Shown here one piece after another: positions 11,569 through 22,204 of a stretch of DNA of 64,000 nt (the stretch's first letter is position 1; every line of letters starts with the position of its first letter). The position numbers and the translations under genes were made by a program. Under the pieces are notes generated by a model that ran no database searches, was not told the DNA's origin, and saw nothing but the letters and a program-made list of their open reading frames with translations. Source of the DNA: Panopea generosa (Eukaryota; Mollusca; Bivalvia; Adapedonta; Hiatellidae); contig CM055901.1 in NCBI GenBank assembly GCA_029582155.1, positions 48,481,228 through 48,545,227 on the forward strand, given 5' to 3'.

Positions 11569-11733
11569 ATGCCAAAGGGTGTTTCCAAGAAGGCCAAGGG
11601 CAACGGCAAGAAAGTGAAGAAAGCCTTTCGTTTTGCAACATTAATCTCAGCATCTGTAGTGGAAATGGAGATACGTTTCCTCTTCAACACTTGTGGAAGA
11701 TTTAGAGATTCTTCCAGGCAGCAGTATATTTAA
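11569..11733 (+). CDS. Short basic ORF inside the Harbinger-like element
   Basis: Frame of 54 codons from the ATG at 11569 to TAA at 11731. It starts MPKGVSKKAKGNGKKVKKAF, a lysine-rich N terminus of the kind seen in DNA-binding or nuclear-targeted transposon proteins, then becomes unremarkable. It lies between the element's TIRs and downstream of a TATA box. It may be the 5' stub of the accessory or transposase gene of the full-length element, truncated by internal deletion. No domain is recognised and translation is unproven. Confidence 0.3.
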   Translation: MPKGVSKKAKGNGKKVKKAFRFATLISASVVEMEIRFLFNTCGRFRDSSRQQYI

Positions 11734-11808
11734 AACCCATAGACAGTGGTTGTCGTTGATCGCAACTTTTCGGCAATCGGTCGTATCGCTAGTGTGACTG
11801 GGGCGTAA

Positions 11809-12270
11809 CTAGTTCTAACGTCGGGGGCACAGGTTAGTGCGAAAGCGCTACCTAGTGATAACACAACGACACCTACTGAGATAAAATCCGCATTGCTGTT
11901 GTATTTATGAACACATTTCATACTGGTGTACATCTAACACAATCTGTAAAATAATCCGCATTGTTATTGCACACTCCGTGCTGATTTACGTACTGTGTGT
12001 GCTTTACGTGCCGACTGTATCCGTATTGCAATAGCACATTCCGTACTGATAGCATTTAATCCGTACTGATAAACTATAATCCACACTACTATAAAACGGT
12101 TCGTTCTAAGAAATAAAATAAACCATATATACATCGTTTATAACATAATCTGTATTGATATCACATTGTCCTTTAAACCATATATACATCGTTTATAACA
12201 TAATCTGTATTGATATCACATTGTCCTTACTGATGCAAACTGTCCTATTCTGATATTATCATTGACTCAG
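11809..12270. other. SLC17 intron with a 55-bp duplication
   Basis: A 55-bp unit starting AAACCATATATACATCG is present twice in tandem (12120-12174, 12175-12229), nearly identical. Upstream, loosely repeated TCCGTATTGCAATAGCACA and TCCGTACTGATA phrases (about 11890-12080) suggest an older array. Confidence 0.7.
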
Positions 12271-12361
12271 GTTCGCTGGTACTGTGTTTGGTATTGCAAA
12301 TGGTATGGGACTTGCAGCCGACATACCTGCATCAATGACTCCGGGATTGATAACAACTTAT
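12271..12361 (+). CDS. SLC17-family anion transporter, penultimate exon
   Basis: Acceptor TTGACTCAG, donor GTAAGATAT. After the split Arg codon (AG from the previous exon plus G) it reads FAGTVFGIANGMGLAADIPA then SMTPGLITTY. This is the SLC17 motif that follows the (R)(F/Y)A loop: G-(I/F)-x-N-G-x-G-x-x-x-x-x-x-x-x-P-x-(L/I). The exon is 91 bp and ends in phase 0, which matches the exon at 20736. Base composition and clean signals argue for a real exon. Confidence 0.88.
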
Positions 12362-13255
12362 GTAAGATATATTTAGTCATCTCAACACGGTCTAAGTAGA
12401 TGCTTGGATGTGTGTGTGTAATTATACATGTATGTTTTTCATGGTTACTATGGAGCAAAGAATAGAAAAATGAAAAACTGCTTCCACTTGGTTTACTAGC
12501 TTTACTCGTGTTGTCATAGCTACTATAAACGTTTGCTAGCTACTTCTGAAGGACGGTGGTTCTGCTCAGATACATTCTGATGTCTTCCTCCACTAATCAA
12601 ACTAGATATGCCATATGTAACCTGAAATGTGTTGAAAATGACGTTTAACTCCATTAAAAAACTATTGACGTGGTTTCGGTTTTCTTGCTCTGCTCTGCAA
12701 GCAAACTTTTTATTTTACATTATTCTCAATGTGTAAATAAACATTGAAACACTCCATGTCGTGTTATTAAATAGCTGGTGAGTAATATATGAAAACAACA
12801 ACACTCATACTGGACTATTTCAGACATTTTTCAAGAGTTATCCGATAACTGCTCCTGTGCAGTTTGATGATAGTGGAGATGAATTCAATTACTTCCCTTA
12901 GACCGCGATAAAACATACAGGTATCGTTCCGCTCTGATACTAAAACTAAGTATGCGTAACGTGTTGTTATATATGCCCTCGGGTACAATTTGACAAGGTC
13001 TTATATTATGTCCTTGTTTTGATAAGGGCGTTTTGGTGATTTTGATATGTAGTATAAAAAAGAAATTATTGAATTTGACTTAAACGCGAAAATCATTTGA
13101 TAAAGTTTAATGTGTAAAAATATAGCATAGATAAAGATTGATTATTTTGTGTTACTATAAATAAATAAAATTATTACGGTTAATTGAATATATAAACTTA
13201 TAAAAGAGACAGAATGACAATGAGACAAAATGTCTTTATTTTTTAAACTTATTTA
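12362..13255. other. Start of the last SLC17 intron, with repeats
   Basis: 12540-12665 is an interspersed repeat (GGTGGTTCTGCTCAGATACA..., ...ATATGCCATATGTAACCTGA, ...GTGTTGAAAATGACGTTTAA) with a second copy at 20445-20570 near the other end of the same intron. 12809-12865 is another short repeat (see rejected exon). Confidence 0.65.
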
Positions 13256-13451
13256 TTTTTCTTCGATTGTGAAACAAGTTCTTACAACTTAGGCAAATCA
13301 CACTCGAAGTCTTCATGGGTATGACCAGTACTAAGTGTATGCGGAAAAGGTGTCTTGCTCAAGGACACCACACATAGCCATAGCAGAGGATCGAATCCAA
13401 GACCCTCCGATCATGGGTTCGGTGCTTTATCACTGAACTAAGCGCTCCACT
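13256..13451 (-). repeat. tRNA-derived SINE family S2, copy 1
   Basis: In reverse it starts with GGAGCGCTTAGTTCAGTGAT (A-box-like), followed by CACCGAACCCATGATCGGAG and GGATTCGATCCTCTGCTATG (B-box-like), then TGTCCTTGAGCAAGACACC and ends near CTTGTTTCACAATCGAAG. The same sequence occurs at 39353-39542 (-) and 41807-41994 (+). Confidence 0.85.
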
Positions 13452-14299
13452 ATTCACAGAGAATACTGCCGTGTGGGGATTCGAATTCACAACTCGAAGG
13501 TTGATAGTCAGACTCATTTCTTTCTGAGTTAACGGGACAAGTGAACTGATATTTAAATGATATTTTAAACTATATCTTGTTGTTTCTAAAAGAAAATTAT
13601 TACGGTTATATAATTATATAAAATTATGTTTGAAACCGACATCTGTATATTAGCGCATGTGTAGCCTAAAACGGTATTTGACCATAATTCTTTTAAGAAT
13701 CTCGTGTTATAATATCTTATTGATTATTTTGTTACAACAGATTAATATGTTTTACATACCACTTCAATATACGAGAGGATCTTTTTTTTTTAAAAAAAAA
13801 CAAAACTTAAAACTGTACGTAAGTTAAGAAAAATATTAAGTTGCTTAAAGAATCATTACCAATATATTTAATTAATAAAGTCATCGTATAATTGAGAAAT
13901 ACATACATTTGAATACCGCTAACATTTTTCCTCCCGTTCTATTTTCTGTTTATAAAATTTGAATTTGTTATCAATTTATCTGAATATCTATGTTAAATCA
14001 AATAGCTAATTTTAAAAAAAATGTGTGATGCCAAACTTGTGTTGAAATATAATTACTCAACTACATCCTAACAAATTATATTATTACCCCCAATAAAATT
14101 ACAAGCTTTGCCTCCGGGCAGGGGTAGTCGGTAATTAAGGTCATAAATAAACACTTGCTTATTCCATTGTTTGAGATTTATAAAACAGACAGGCGCGGGG
14201 CGGGGCGTCTCTGTTTCTTTGTACAATGATTGTTAGATTTTCATATTACTTTACTGATCTTAGGAAAACGTTTAAATTCAAAATGCTGTTATATTTATA
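13452..14299. other. Intron, no feature seen
   Basis: AT-rich; homopolymer A/T runs near 13780-13800. A CCTCCGGGCAGGGGTAGTCG phrase at 14111 stands out in composition but is not explained. Confidence 0.5.
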
Positions 14300-14378
14300 G
14301 AACAGAACAGAACAGAACATATATTTTATTGATTTGCACATAAGTACATCATCATACAATACATACATATACTAGAAC

Positions 14379-14379
<1 letters not shown>

Positions 14380-14421
<42 letters not shown>

Positions 14422-14447
14422 TATACACATATACACATATATACATA
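14380..14447. repeat. (TA)n/(CA)n microsatellite in the LINE 3' region
   Basis: Runs of TA followed by alternating ACACATATATATACACATA. It lies between the LINE stop codon and its AATAAA. Confidence 0.9.
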
Positions 14448-14541
14448 TATTACATTTCTATTATATGAAAACATTTCAAAAACTGTTGTCACGTGACTAA
14501 GTATAATACTATCTAAACAAATAAAATATATAGAGGATGAA

Positions 14542-17171
14542 CTAAGTGTTATGAGAAAGTGAAACACGCAGTATAAATGCGGCTTTTAGATATTTTGCAA
14601 GTTTTGTTATTGTACCAATATCAGTACTCTTTAAAAGTTCTATGAATTTAAACATACTTGGGTTTTCGTAATAATAACGTTCAATAAATTTCCGTCTTAA
14701 AGTATTGTAACATGAACATTTAATGATGAAATGATATTCATCTTCAATATCTCGAGTTCTACAATATGTACAGTATCTTTCGGCTCGAGGTATTCGGTTC
14801 CCACCAAAACGACCCGTTTGGATGTGTAAATTGTGAGAAGACAGTCTAATCTTGCAAATATAAGTTCTTAAGTCAACTTGTAACATATCTAAATACTTTT
14901 CATAACCAAATTCTAATTTTACCAATTTATATATATGTAACACTTGGTTTCTTTCTATATCAGAGTACCAGCTTTGATAAAAATTATCAACCAAACGTTG
15001 TTTAAAAACATTAATAAAGCTTTTATCATTTGCTGTTCCTTGTTGATTCCAAACAAAAGCGAATCCATTTTGGCATAATAAATGTTTAACATTTGTTAAC
15101 CAACACTTTTTACCAGCTATGCAATCGTCATATGACAATTTGTACATAACTTTTAATAATATATTGTCTGTGTTTAACAACTTAAACCAATATTTTAAAA
15201 TTCTAATATATCGAGATATGTACAAAGGGTATCTAGCTAATTCTCCATAAACACCAACATTTGAAGTATTAGTTCTAACATTAAGAACAGATTTACAGTA
15301 TTTTAAGTGAATACGTTCAATTTCCTTTGATTTACTATATCCCCAAATTTCAGAGGCATATCCTAAAATCGAACCTACAAATGCATCAAACAATTGGCAA
15401 GCGATTTTCGGCTTGACTTTTATCTTTTTACAGTTAATTAACAGAACATTCAATGCCTTTAAAGCTTTACCAACTAGGTGTTCTTGATTAAGAGCAAACG
15501 TTCCTGTATAGTTAAAAACTGTCCCCAAGTAATTAAAATCATTTACAACGTCCAATTGATTTCCATTATAAGTAAAACATTCGTTTGGCAATATTCTTCC
15601 ACGCTTTCGAAACACCATAACTTTAGTTTTTTGTGCATTAACTTCTAGACTCCACTTTTTACAGTATGAATTTAACAAATTTAAGCTGTTCTGTAAGTTT
15701 TCTGGTGAGTCACCAAGGATAACCATATCATCAGCAAAAAGTAAAAGTATTAACACGATATCATCTATCTTCAAACCCGACAAAACACTGTCCTGTAAAA
15801 ATAGCTCCAAATCTTCAAGATACAGTGAAAACATTATTGGCGACATTATCTCCCCTTGTCGTAATCCAACTGCATATTCAAAAAAATCAGAGTAGCTGTT
15901 GCAAGCCTTGACACACGATTTAACCTTATTATACATATCTCTAATAATTTTTAAAATGTTCCCACTTATACCTACCCGATATAATTTTAGCCATAATCCA
16001 TTTCGATAAATACTATCAAATGCCTTTTTAAAATCTACAAAAACACAATAAAGCCTTTTGTTATCATTCAAATATTTTTGTACAATAGTGTATAACACAA
16101 ACAAAGCATCAGTAGTTGATTTTCCTTTCCTAAATCCAAACTGAGAATCCGAAACTATGCTATTCTTTTCACAGTATGATACAATCCGTTTGTTTAAAAT
16201 AGTGGTGAAAATTTTTGATAAACAACTAACAAGTGTGATACCTCTATAATTATTTACATCACATTTATCCCCTTTTTTATGTAATGGTATTACAACTCCT
16301 TCCGTCCATTTATCAGGGAAAAAGCCACTATCTAGAATTGCATTAAAAATATCACACAGATGAGAGGCTAAAATGTCAATGCTTTCTATGAAATATTCAT
16401 TAATCAAACAATCAGAACCTGCAGACTTATTTCTTTTCAATGACTTAACTGCATTTATAATTTCATTAACAGTAATCTTTCCATTTAACTTTGCAAATCC
16501 ATCATCATCTTCACCCTCAACATCATCATCATCATCATCACAACCACCACCATCATCATCATCATCACCATCACCCTCACCATCCATATCATCATCATTG
16601 CCCTCATCATTACCATACTCACCATCATCATCATCATCAGTAACTAGATCAGTAAGTTTATCAGAATTAATCATATCACCTAAAACAACAACATTATCGA
16701 CATCATCTAAGTAAATACCATCATCATTATTATCAAACTCATCATCACATTCATCAATATCATTATCATATTTGTCTGAAACATTTTCGACAACAATATC
16801 ATTTTCAACATAATTTTCAACAACAATCACATCATCATCATCATTATCATCACCATCGTTATTATCACCATCACTACACTTTTCAATCTCATCAATCTGA
16901 GTGTGTGCTATCTCATCATCATAATCTTTATTGCATGTATAATTTTCATAAAAAACAATTACATCAACATCAACATAACCATCATTACTATTATAATTTT
17001 CTTTTTTGGCTGACACATAATCATTATCAACATCATTAACTACATCTTTTTTATCGTCACCCCGTACATTACTAGTACAATTTACCATCTTATTATCAAT
17101 CTCATATAGTACATCATCATCATTGTCATCATTGTCATCATCATCATCATCATCATCATCATCAACAATAA

Positions 17172-17218
<47 letters not shown>

Positions 17219-17475
17219 CCAACACCACCATCATCATCATTATCATCATCATCATCATCATCATCACCACCACCATCATCATCATCATCATCAACTCTTT
17301 GAGCACAAAACTGTTCAGCTTCAACATTCTGATTTTGCATAATGTCATTACTTAATGTTGAAAAATATCTATAAAAATCATCAAGAGACAAATTATTTGA
17401 TATATTTTTCGTTTTGCTAAAAAATCGCCAAAATTCTTTCGGCTTTGAAAAACGTAGCTGTTCAATTTGATGCAC
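14542..17475 (-). CDS. LINE ORF2-type reverse transcriptase with Asp-rich insert
   Basis: About 977 codons from a GTG-frame start at 17475 (the frame is open a further ~28 codons upstream; the original ATG is lost). Residues 1-60: linker with KPKEFWRFF, typical before LINE RT domains. Residues 61-325: a block dominated by Asp, Val, Asn and Gly. Residues ~332-620: RT, with VIPLHKKGD, NYRGITL, QFGFRKGKSTTDALF, FVDFKKAFDSI, GLRQGEIMSPIMFSLYLEDL and the catalytic FADD at 580-583. C-terminal knuckle: C902, C905, H915, C920 (CCHC). The RT copies RNA at the nick made by the missing endonuclease. Clade is uncertain: Jockey/I/CR1-like by eye. The frame is uninterrupted, so the copy is young or was recently active in trans. 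Confidence 0.85.
16501..17295 (-). repeat. In-frame (GAT)n-derived block inside the LINE ORF
   Basis: 795 bp built from ATC/CAT triplets on the plus strand (GAT on the coding strand), purest at 17115-17295 and 16501-16640 and degenerate between. It encodes 265 residues, mostly Asp. Length is a multiple of three and no stop occurs, so the RT downstream stays in frame. The less pure middle part (with Val, Asn, Tyr, Glu) looks like an older microsatellite that drifted under no obvious constraint other than the open frame. Confidence 0.93.
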
Positions 17476-17560
17476 TCTTGTAATTTCATAAAGTTTCCTT
17501 TTCTTTTTTACAAGGTCTTTATATTCCTTTTTAAGTACACAAAATTGATATAAACATTTG

Positions 17561-20500
17561 ATATTGGTTTATCATAACGAACTTGTATTTAGTTAATTAC
17601 ACGATGTCAATGCGATGTCTATAAAACAAACATAATAATACACAAAATGAAACATGTTTGCAGTTAGAATATCTATTTCGGATTACTTAACTTAATGAAG
17701 TAATCTCAGTACCTTCATATTTCTTTAAATAATTAAATAATTGTATTTTCGTTCCGCAAAACACCATTCATTTCATAGGTATTATCTTTATTTTTGTCTA
17801 ATCTATATGCACTTCATATAACAAAACAACTATATGAACGTTTAAACTTGTACAAAGCAATTCTAAAAGAATTATAAGATTGATTGATTGATTCATTCAT
17901 TCATTCATTCTTTGTGCATATCAATGTAAAGCACAATTATTTTACACAGTAAAGCTCTATGTAAAATATTGCTAATCTTTATACTAAAAGTTTTGAATTA
18001 AAAGCCGAAGATGAAAAGAGCACTATTGTGCATTTTCAAAATTATCTTAAAAAGATCATTAAATTGAGTAATTCAAAATAATGATATGCTAATTATGCTG
18101 TATTAACATACTTATCAACCAATTACATTATCAAATCTCTTTGTTCAATTAATATGCCTCGCGTAAAGTATTGTTGTTATTTAGTCACTGGTTTAATCTT
18201 TATTGATTTTCTTTCTATGTCCACTGAATTATTTCATAACATAGACATTAAAACATTAATTTGTGCGAAAGAAATACACCATTAAATAATGTTTTGGTTT
18301 ACAAAAGAAATGTACTTGAACTGGAAGTGTTTCGAAGGTTCTTTAGTTAAAATATGAAATTAAAATAAATCTATTCTTTAGAATATAAGTAAAATACATA
18401 AATAAAAACAACACTTTAAACTACACATAACTTGCAATATCACCATGTGTATATAAACATGTCAGAACTGACCAACATCTGCCGGCTGATATAGCGACAT
18501 ACATGCTGTATTTGATTGGGTACTGTAATATGCTGTATTGGGTTCAATAGAACGCTCTATTGAACATACAGAAAATAAATCAGAATTACATTTTGTCTCA
18601 TTTTCAAATCAAAATGGAAGCAAGATGCAATTATAATATTTTCTATATCAAAATATCATCGTAAAGAAAATTTTATTTGCAATGAACGTATACGTTGTAA
18701 TAGGTTGGCAAAAAATCACAACTAAGGTTTATAAGACATTAAAAGTGTCCGAAAACGTGTTTTGAGTATTTTTTATATAGAACATATAAGGAGTATATAT
18801 GCTGTTATAAAATTCAAAAAAGGAAGCAAGAAGACGTAAACTTATTTTAATTTTTATTTTATCACAATAAAGGTTATATTTTTAACTTAATGGCTAGACG
18901 TTGTAATAGGTTGGCAATTTAATAATGAAAAAGTTATAACGATAAAATTAATTTTTTCCTATATGTTTCTATGTAAACCTAATATGACGGTTTAGCCAGG
19001 TAAGTAGTAAAAACCGCCGATATCAAGGGAGGTAACTTCTCTCGATAAGCCAATGGGATGTCTGAAATAGTCCCACATGTGGTTGGCATAGCTGATTTAT
19101 TTAATGTATACAATAGTAACCTGATAAGGTAAGACTGTTTATATACACTCAATGAATATTATGCATTCTAAAAACGAAGGTTAAAATACCGAAAGTGATT
19201 GAACTTGTTTTTCTAAATGTCTGGAACTAAAGTGAGTTAAAATTTCAAGTTTCTTAGCATTTATATAGGAAACAAATCTGGATTCTGGCACTTCTACGCC
19301 TATCAAATGCGTATATTTCATATTCACAGGTTTCCAAAATCTGGCTGATCTGGCAAATGCCCGCCATGTTACTAGATTGGATACTTTGCTTTGCATTGGT
19401 CTCAAAACAAAGATCCAATAATTCATGTAGACAGCAGAAATCTGGCAGTAGATATTTTGGAAGGAAATTGAAGGATTCTCTCATCTATCCTTAAATAAAC
19501 ATAATTCAACATGTATAGACTGATTAAACTTATGTTAAAAATAAGCTTTATAATTAAAGCACTATCTAACTTACACATATAATAACTAACTTGGTATTTT
19601 TGTGTTCCCAACCCAGTGCCAGATTTCTTGTCAAATCAATATTTGGATTTATGTGGATATTTACATCTACTGGCATAAGGTGCTTTCATTTATAGTAAAT
19701 ATGGATGATTATGTATATAATCATTGTTGTTCCATGTTTGCATTGGAAAAAAATCAAATAATTATAATTTCAGAAACTTCAATAAGTATGTTTTTGCATA
19801 TCTTGTGTCAGATATACAATACTTCTTCCTAATATTCCGGTATTTCGAAATGTGAGGACTCTGTCTGAGATATATTCAAATATATATTGTGTATAAATGT
19901 GCTTTGTAAAGAAGCTTCAATATTTTGGCTCTGTACCAGATACTGTGTCTAATTTCAAAATAACCCACTAGTATACCATGAGTCTGACTGGCTATGGTTT
20001 GTTTAAATGGTGTTTAGGCATATTACCACCATTGTAAAAAGGAAGTGCTTCCGGGCTAGTGGCATAATGACAGTTACAAAATAATCCTTGTTTTTTCTTC
20101 TTAAAAATGCATTTTCCTTATTTTAATGCTCATTTTTTATTTTATTTAAATGGCATTATTAATGTATTTTGAACATTTTGTAATCATTCTCATGTTTGAA
20201 TTGTGAATTTAGACAAAAGAAATGATGCTTGGAAATTGGGGTATGAATACTTGATTTCAGAAGTCTACTATCACTTTGTCAACTTTGTACACATTGAGCA
20301 TAATTTTTTTTTTCACATGACCCCCTACTTTTCTTATCATATTTTGGTAGTGCAGAAGTTGACAAGCACTAAAATGTAAGTTTCACTTCTTTCATTTTGG
20401 GTTTCTCTATGAATGACAAGCCTTCAAACTTTTATTATTTACTATAGAAGAAAGAAAATAACAGTGGTTCTATTCAGATTCATTCGGAGGTTTTCCTCTA

Positions 20501-20735
20501 CCAATAAAACTTGATATGCCATATATAACCTTAAATGTGTTGAAAATGGCGTTAAAACCAACATAAAAAACATAAACACTTTCTTTAACTAGTTTTATTA
20601 TGTGAGATGGGGTGAGAGGTTGGGAAGTTTTACTACTGTTTTTTCCAAAACGGTTATCCATGTTCTTCTGTATATAAAATTATATGTCCTTTGAATGCTA
20701 TGTCACCCTTAGGAGATCTATTTTCTTTTTGGCAG
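17561..20735. other. Rest of the last SLC17 intron
   Basis: Mostly AT-rich. Seen in it: an ATTGATTGATTGATTCATTC microsatellite at 17880; two copies of ACGTTGTAATAGGTTGGCAA (about 18694 and 18899, in the same orientation); a short repeat with GACTATTTCAGACAT in reverse near 19052-19072; and the repeat copy at 20445-20570 that pairs with 12540-12665. Frames at 19181-19832 and 20470-20661 show no domain. Confidence 0.55.
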
Positions 20736-20936
20736 GGTCTTCGGGAAAAATGACAGATAGTGTTTTATATAGCAGCTGGCATAAGCATACTCGGTGCCAT
20801 AGTTTTCTACACGATGTCAAGTGCCACGCTAGAAGATTGGGCTGTTACTGAACCTACAGTGAACATAGTGTTTCCTGAGGAAGACGATAGTATAACAAGG
20901 TTACCAACAAATGGAACAATAATTACACATATGTAG
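20736..20936 (+). pseudogene. SLC17-family transporter, last exon with in-frame TGA
   Basis: Strong acceptor (TATTTTCTTTTTGGCAG). In the phase set by the previous exon it reads GLREK, then TGA (20751-20753), then QIVFYIAAGISILGAIVFYT, MSSATLEDWA and a hydrophilic tail ending NGTIITHM and TAG. SLC17 proteins have (R/K)EEW-x-x-VF-x-IAA here, so the TGA stands where Trp (TGG) is expected. The rest is well kept: last transmembrane helix, the W-A after it, and an acidic cytoplasmic tail. An AG at 20755-20756 would give an in-phase acceptor that skips the stop and removes seven codons. Either this copy is a recent pseudogene, the TGA is an allele or sequencing error, or the weaker acceptor is used. 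Confidence 0.8.
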
Positions 20937-22204
20937 CATATAAGCGTGCTATTGCCTAACTTCTAGTGAATGTCATCTTTATAAACATTTCAGTAAATAT
21001 ACAAACATCATTTATTTGAATTAAAAAGTGAACATATGAACTATGAATAAACAGTTGTAATTATGTTTATGGTCAATAATTATAACAGATAACAAATGCC
21101 CTTATAATTCAAATACCGTCTCATAAAAAAAGAAATTCTTTTTATATCAAAATTTATTACAGGTAGATCTAATTGTTATTTTATTTTATATCATAAGTAA
21201 TAAACAATGCAAACATAAATAATTCATATACAAATGACAAAACTTGGCAAAACCGCCATACACTATTTCTCGAAATAAAGGGTAAACAACTCGAGTAAAT
21301 TAAAAAAAAAAGAAATGTTAAGATTATTGACAAAATTCTTTATTTTCATAAACAAGAACCATTACTCAACACAAATCAAAAATATTAGAACTTAACTATT
21401 TCTGGCAACTATGGAAATGGCTATATCCCAACTGGGGCTATAATTTGCACTGTAATCTACGTTACATGGCATGTCCCTTAATAAACAAACAAAACTGTTC
21501 ATTTTATTCTCATATTGTAAAAATAATCTCCGATAAACAATTCAAAGTTATATTTGACATCAATATTCCAGGACATTACAAAGAAACAGTTACCCTGGTT
21601 TAAAGTCTAAGTGAAAATATAAAACACATGTTTTTGTGTTTTTAAATTGTATTCAAAGCTAGTTTAATAGTAAACTCTGCTGTATTTCAACTTAGTTTAT
21701 ATATGCGCAATACATATTATATGAAATTTTTGAAGCTTATTAGTAGATACACAGATGAAAAAATAACTTTACTTCAGCAAATATTATATGTAACGTAAAT
21801 TACAATTTTGGTAACGTAGATTTCCTTTTAAACTTTCTGCGTCTGTAGGCTTTTTCAACATTCTGTGTGTATCTATTACCATTAAATAGTAAGCACATAT
21901 GATCAATATTTGCCACACAGTTCACTTGACCAATTAAATTTGGTTTCCAAAAATATGTGTTTTGGTCACGTAAATTATATGAACAGAATATCAAGATTAC
22001 TGTTAACAAACTCAGTCATTTTATTGTATCTGTCCTGATGAATAGTACTAGTTGTAATCATATCAATGCACTGATACTAGCAGTCAATTTCAGCTCAAAG
22101 AACGCTGTATATATTATGTATACACCTTTTAAAAATCCTGTTGTAAGGTACCTAATTAAACAGTGGATACCATATGGCAATATCTCTTTACCCAAGTGGT
22201 TATG
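20937..22204. other. 3' UTR, then left part of a candidate transposon
   Basis: From about 21100 the sequence contains copies of a GTAACGTAGATTACA-like motif (21451, 21790, 21811, 21965) also seen beyond the broken gene at 22205-23774. The plus-strand frame at 21957-22322 overlaps the end of that gene antisense and is not supported. Confidence 0.5.
21046..21051 (+). terminator. Polyadenylation signal of the SLC17 gene
   Basis: AATAAA 110 bp after the TAG at 20936, the first such hexamer downstream, with a TTGTAATTATG stretch after it. Confidence 0.6.

Larger units (their letters stand above)
11031..11805 (+). mobile_element. PIF/Harbinger-like TIR element, 775 bp, TAA target duplication
   Basis: The ends form inverted repeats of about 35 bp: the left contains AGTCACACTTGAGATACGAC at its core, and the right arm read in reverse contains AGTCACACTAGCGATACGAC. 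Equal-length ends are bordered by TAA on both sides (11028-11030 and 11806-11808). A 3-bp TWA duplication is the hallmark of PIF/Harbinger elements, so that superfamily is inferred. The interior has many CGACC/GTCGG motifs near the left end, a TATA box and a short basic ORF, but no full transposase, so the copy is non-autonomous. It sits inside an SLC17 intron. Confidence 0.75.
14300..17560 (-). mobile_element. 5'-truncated LINE (non-LTR retrotransposon) inside the SLC17 intron
   Basis: Oriented against the host gene. It contains one long ORF with a reverse transcriptase and a C-terminal zinc knuckle, a 3' region with a (TA)n/(CA)n stretch (about 14380-14447), an AATAAA (14325-14330 in reverse) and a terminal run of TGTTC units (14300-14319). 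The open frame continues upstream of 17475 to a TAA near 17560 and reads CVLKKEYKDLVKKKRKLYEI, the usual basic stretch between endonuclease and RT. No endonuclease is present, so the insertion is 5'-truncated. Target-site duplications could not be identified. Confidence 0.88.

Noticed and set aside
12824..12901. Possible alternative last exon of the SLC17 gene (acceptor TATTTCAG, phase 0, stop at 12899, AATAAA-type hexamers near 13160)
   Set aside because: The segment CTATTTCAGACATTT...CAAGAGTTATCCGATAACTGC also occurs inverted at about 33975-34030, and its first part near 19052-19072, so it is an interspersed repeat. The peptide does not resemble SLC17 C termini.
16373..16714. Ser-rich 113-codon frame on the plus strand
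   Set aside because: Antisense shadow of the Asp-rich (GAT)n block of the LINE ORF.
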